From JBGPJM01 sp041485385 (GTDB taxonomy: Bacteria > Planctomycetota > Phycisphaerae > Phycisphaerales > UBA1924): a DNA stretch of 5,000 bases. Shown one piece after another: positions 4,934-5,000 of this stretch. Every line of letters starts with the position of its first letter. Position 1 is the stretch's first letter. The position numbers were made by a program, and so were the translations under genes. The stretch spans positions 1 through 5,000 of the forward strand of contig JBGPJM010000295.1 of the NCBI GenBank assembly GCA_041485385.1, read 5' to 3'. Below the pieces are notes generated by a model, which was given only the letters and a program-made list of their open reading frames with translations, had not been told where the DNA came from and searched no databases.

Positions 4934-5000
4934 TGGCGGCGCGAGTTGATGCGGTTAGCGGCCGCCAATATGTGCGCGCACCTGTAGTAGTTCTCGCCGC

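Larger units (their letters stand above)
4229..5000. other. 772-bp region without a convincing gene, holding three composite repeat modules
   Basis: No reading frame here has GC-ending codon use like the three genes or recognisable protein content. The open frames run through short tandem repeats with a 10-bp unit, which is not a multiple of three. The region holds the GH1 leader hairpin, an 8-bp G-rich repeat, three approximately 10-bp-phased arrays (4314-4412, 4560-4645, 4804-4901), three TGTAAGTSSTTG elements, an inverted repeat at 4765-4793 and a GTGCGCGCAC palindrome at 4972-4981. The GH1 promoter should also be here, but I cannot place it. Confidence 0.7.

Noticed and set aside
4314..4936. 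CRISPR array
   Set aside because: The units are 6-10 bp with 4-bp linkers and there are no constant repeats of 25-40 bp with unique spacers.
4267..4968. A 233-codon minus-strand frame through the repeat region, reading KHLQQK twice
   Set aside because: It is a Lys/Ser/Pro-rich translation of 10-bp repeats. The repeated peptide comes from the two 19-bp element copies falling in the same frame by chance (489 bp apart). No coding bias is seen.
4955..5000. Possible C-terminal end of another minus-strand gene (15 codons ending RAHIGGR and TAA), or a plus-strand start at GTG 4933
   Set aside because: Too short to judge. Neither frame has the GC-ending codon use of the neighbours, and the plus-strand GTG lacks a Shine-Dalgarno site.

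Overview
High-GC bacterial DNA with strongly GC-ending codons. It carries a small carbohydrate-use locus and a long, repeat-filled intergenic region. The protein types, the mix of genes with and without a Shine-Dalgarno site, and the intergenic hairpin and repeat style would fit Planctomycetota (for example Phycisphaerae). That assignment is an inference; no marker gene is present.

Layout. (1) Positions 1 to about 1505, minus strand: a secreted lipoprotein of the 'glycoamylase' family (Pfam PF10091/COG5368, the group that contains GH144 endo-beta-1,2-glucanases). It is cut by the left window edge just before its natural C-terminus. (2) 1506-1599: a short divergent control region with a fully symmetric LacI-type operator and a plausible promoter for the lipoprotein gene. 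(3) 1600-2625, plus strand: a complete LacI/CcpA-type repressor. (4) 2626-2713: a convergent gap with a stem-loop terminator candidate. (5) 2714-4228, minus strand: a complete GH1 beta-glucosidase with an unusual C-terminal tail and G-rich internal loops. (6) 4229-5000: no convincing gene, but three related composite modules.

How the genes fit together. The lipoprotein would cut a polysaccharide outside the cytoplasm, and the cytoplasmic GH1 enzyme would release glucose from the imported oligosaccharides. The repressor probably senses a product sugar and controls at least the divergent lipoprotein gene. Beta-1,2-glucan is an attractive but unproven substrate. No transporter is in the window.

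The most unusual content is in 4279-4936. Three times, an array of short T-rich units repeats at about 10 bp, close to one helical turn. Each array is followed by exactly 20 bp (with a GGGG run) and then a TGTAAGTSSTTG element. The array units differ between modules (GAGKTT, GAGAGTTTTK, CGACTT), but the spacing and the terminal element are conserved. I do not recognise this as a described element.
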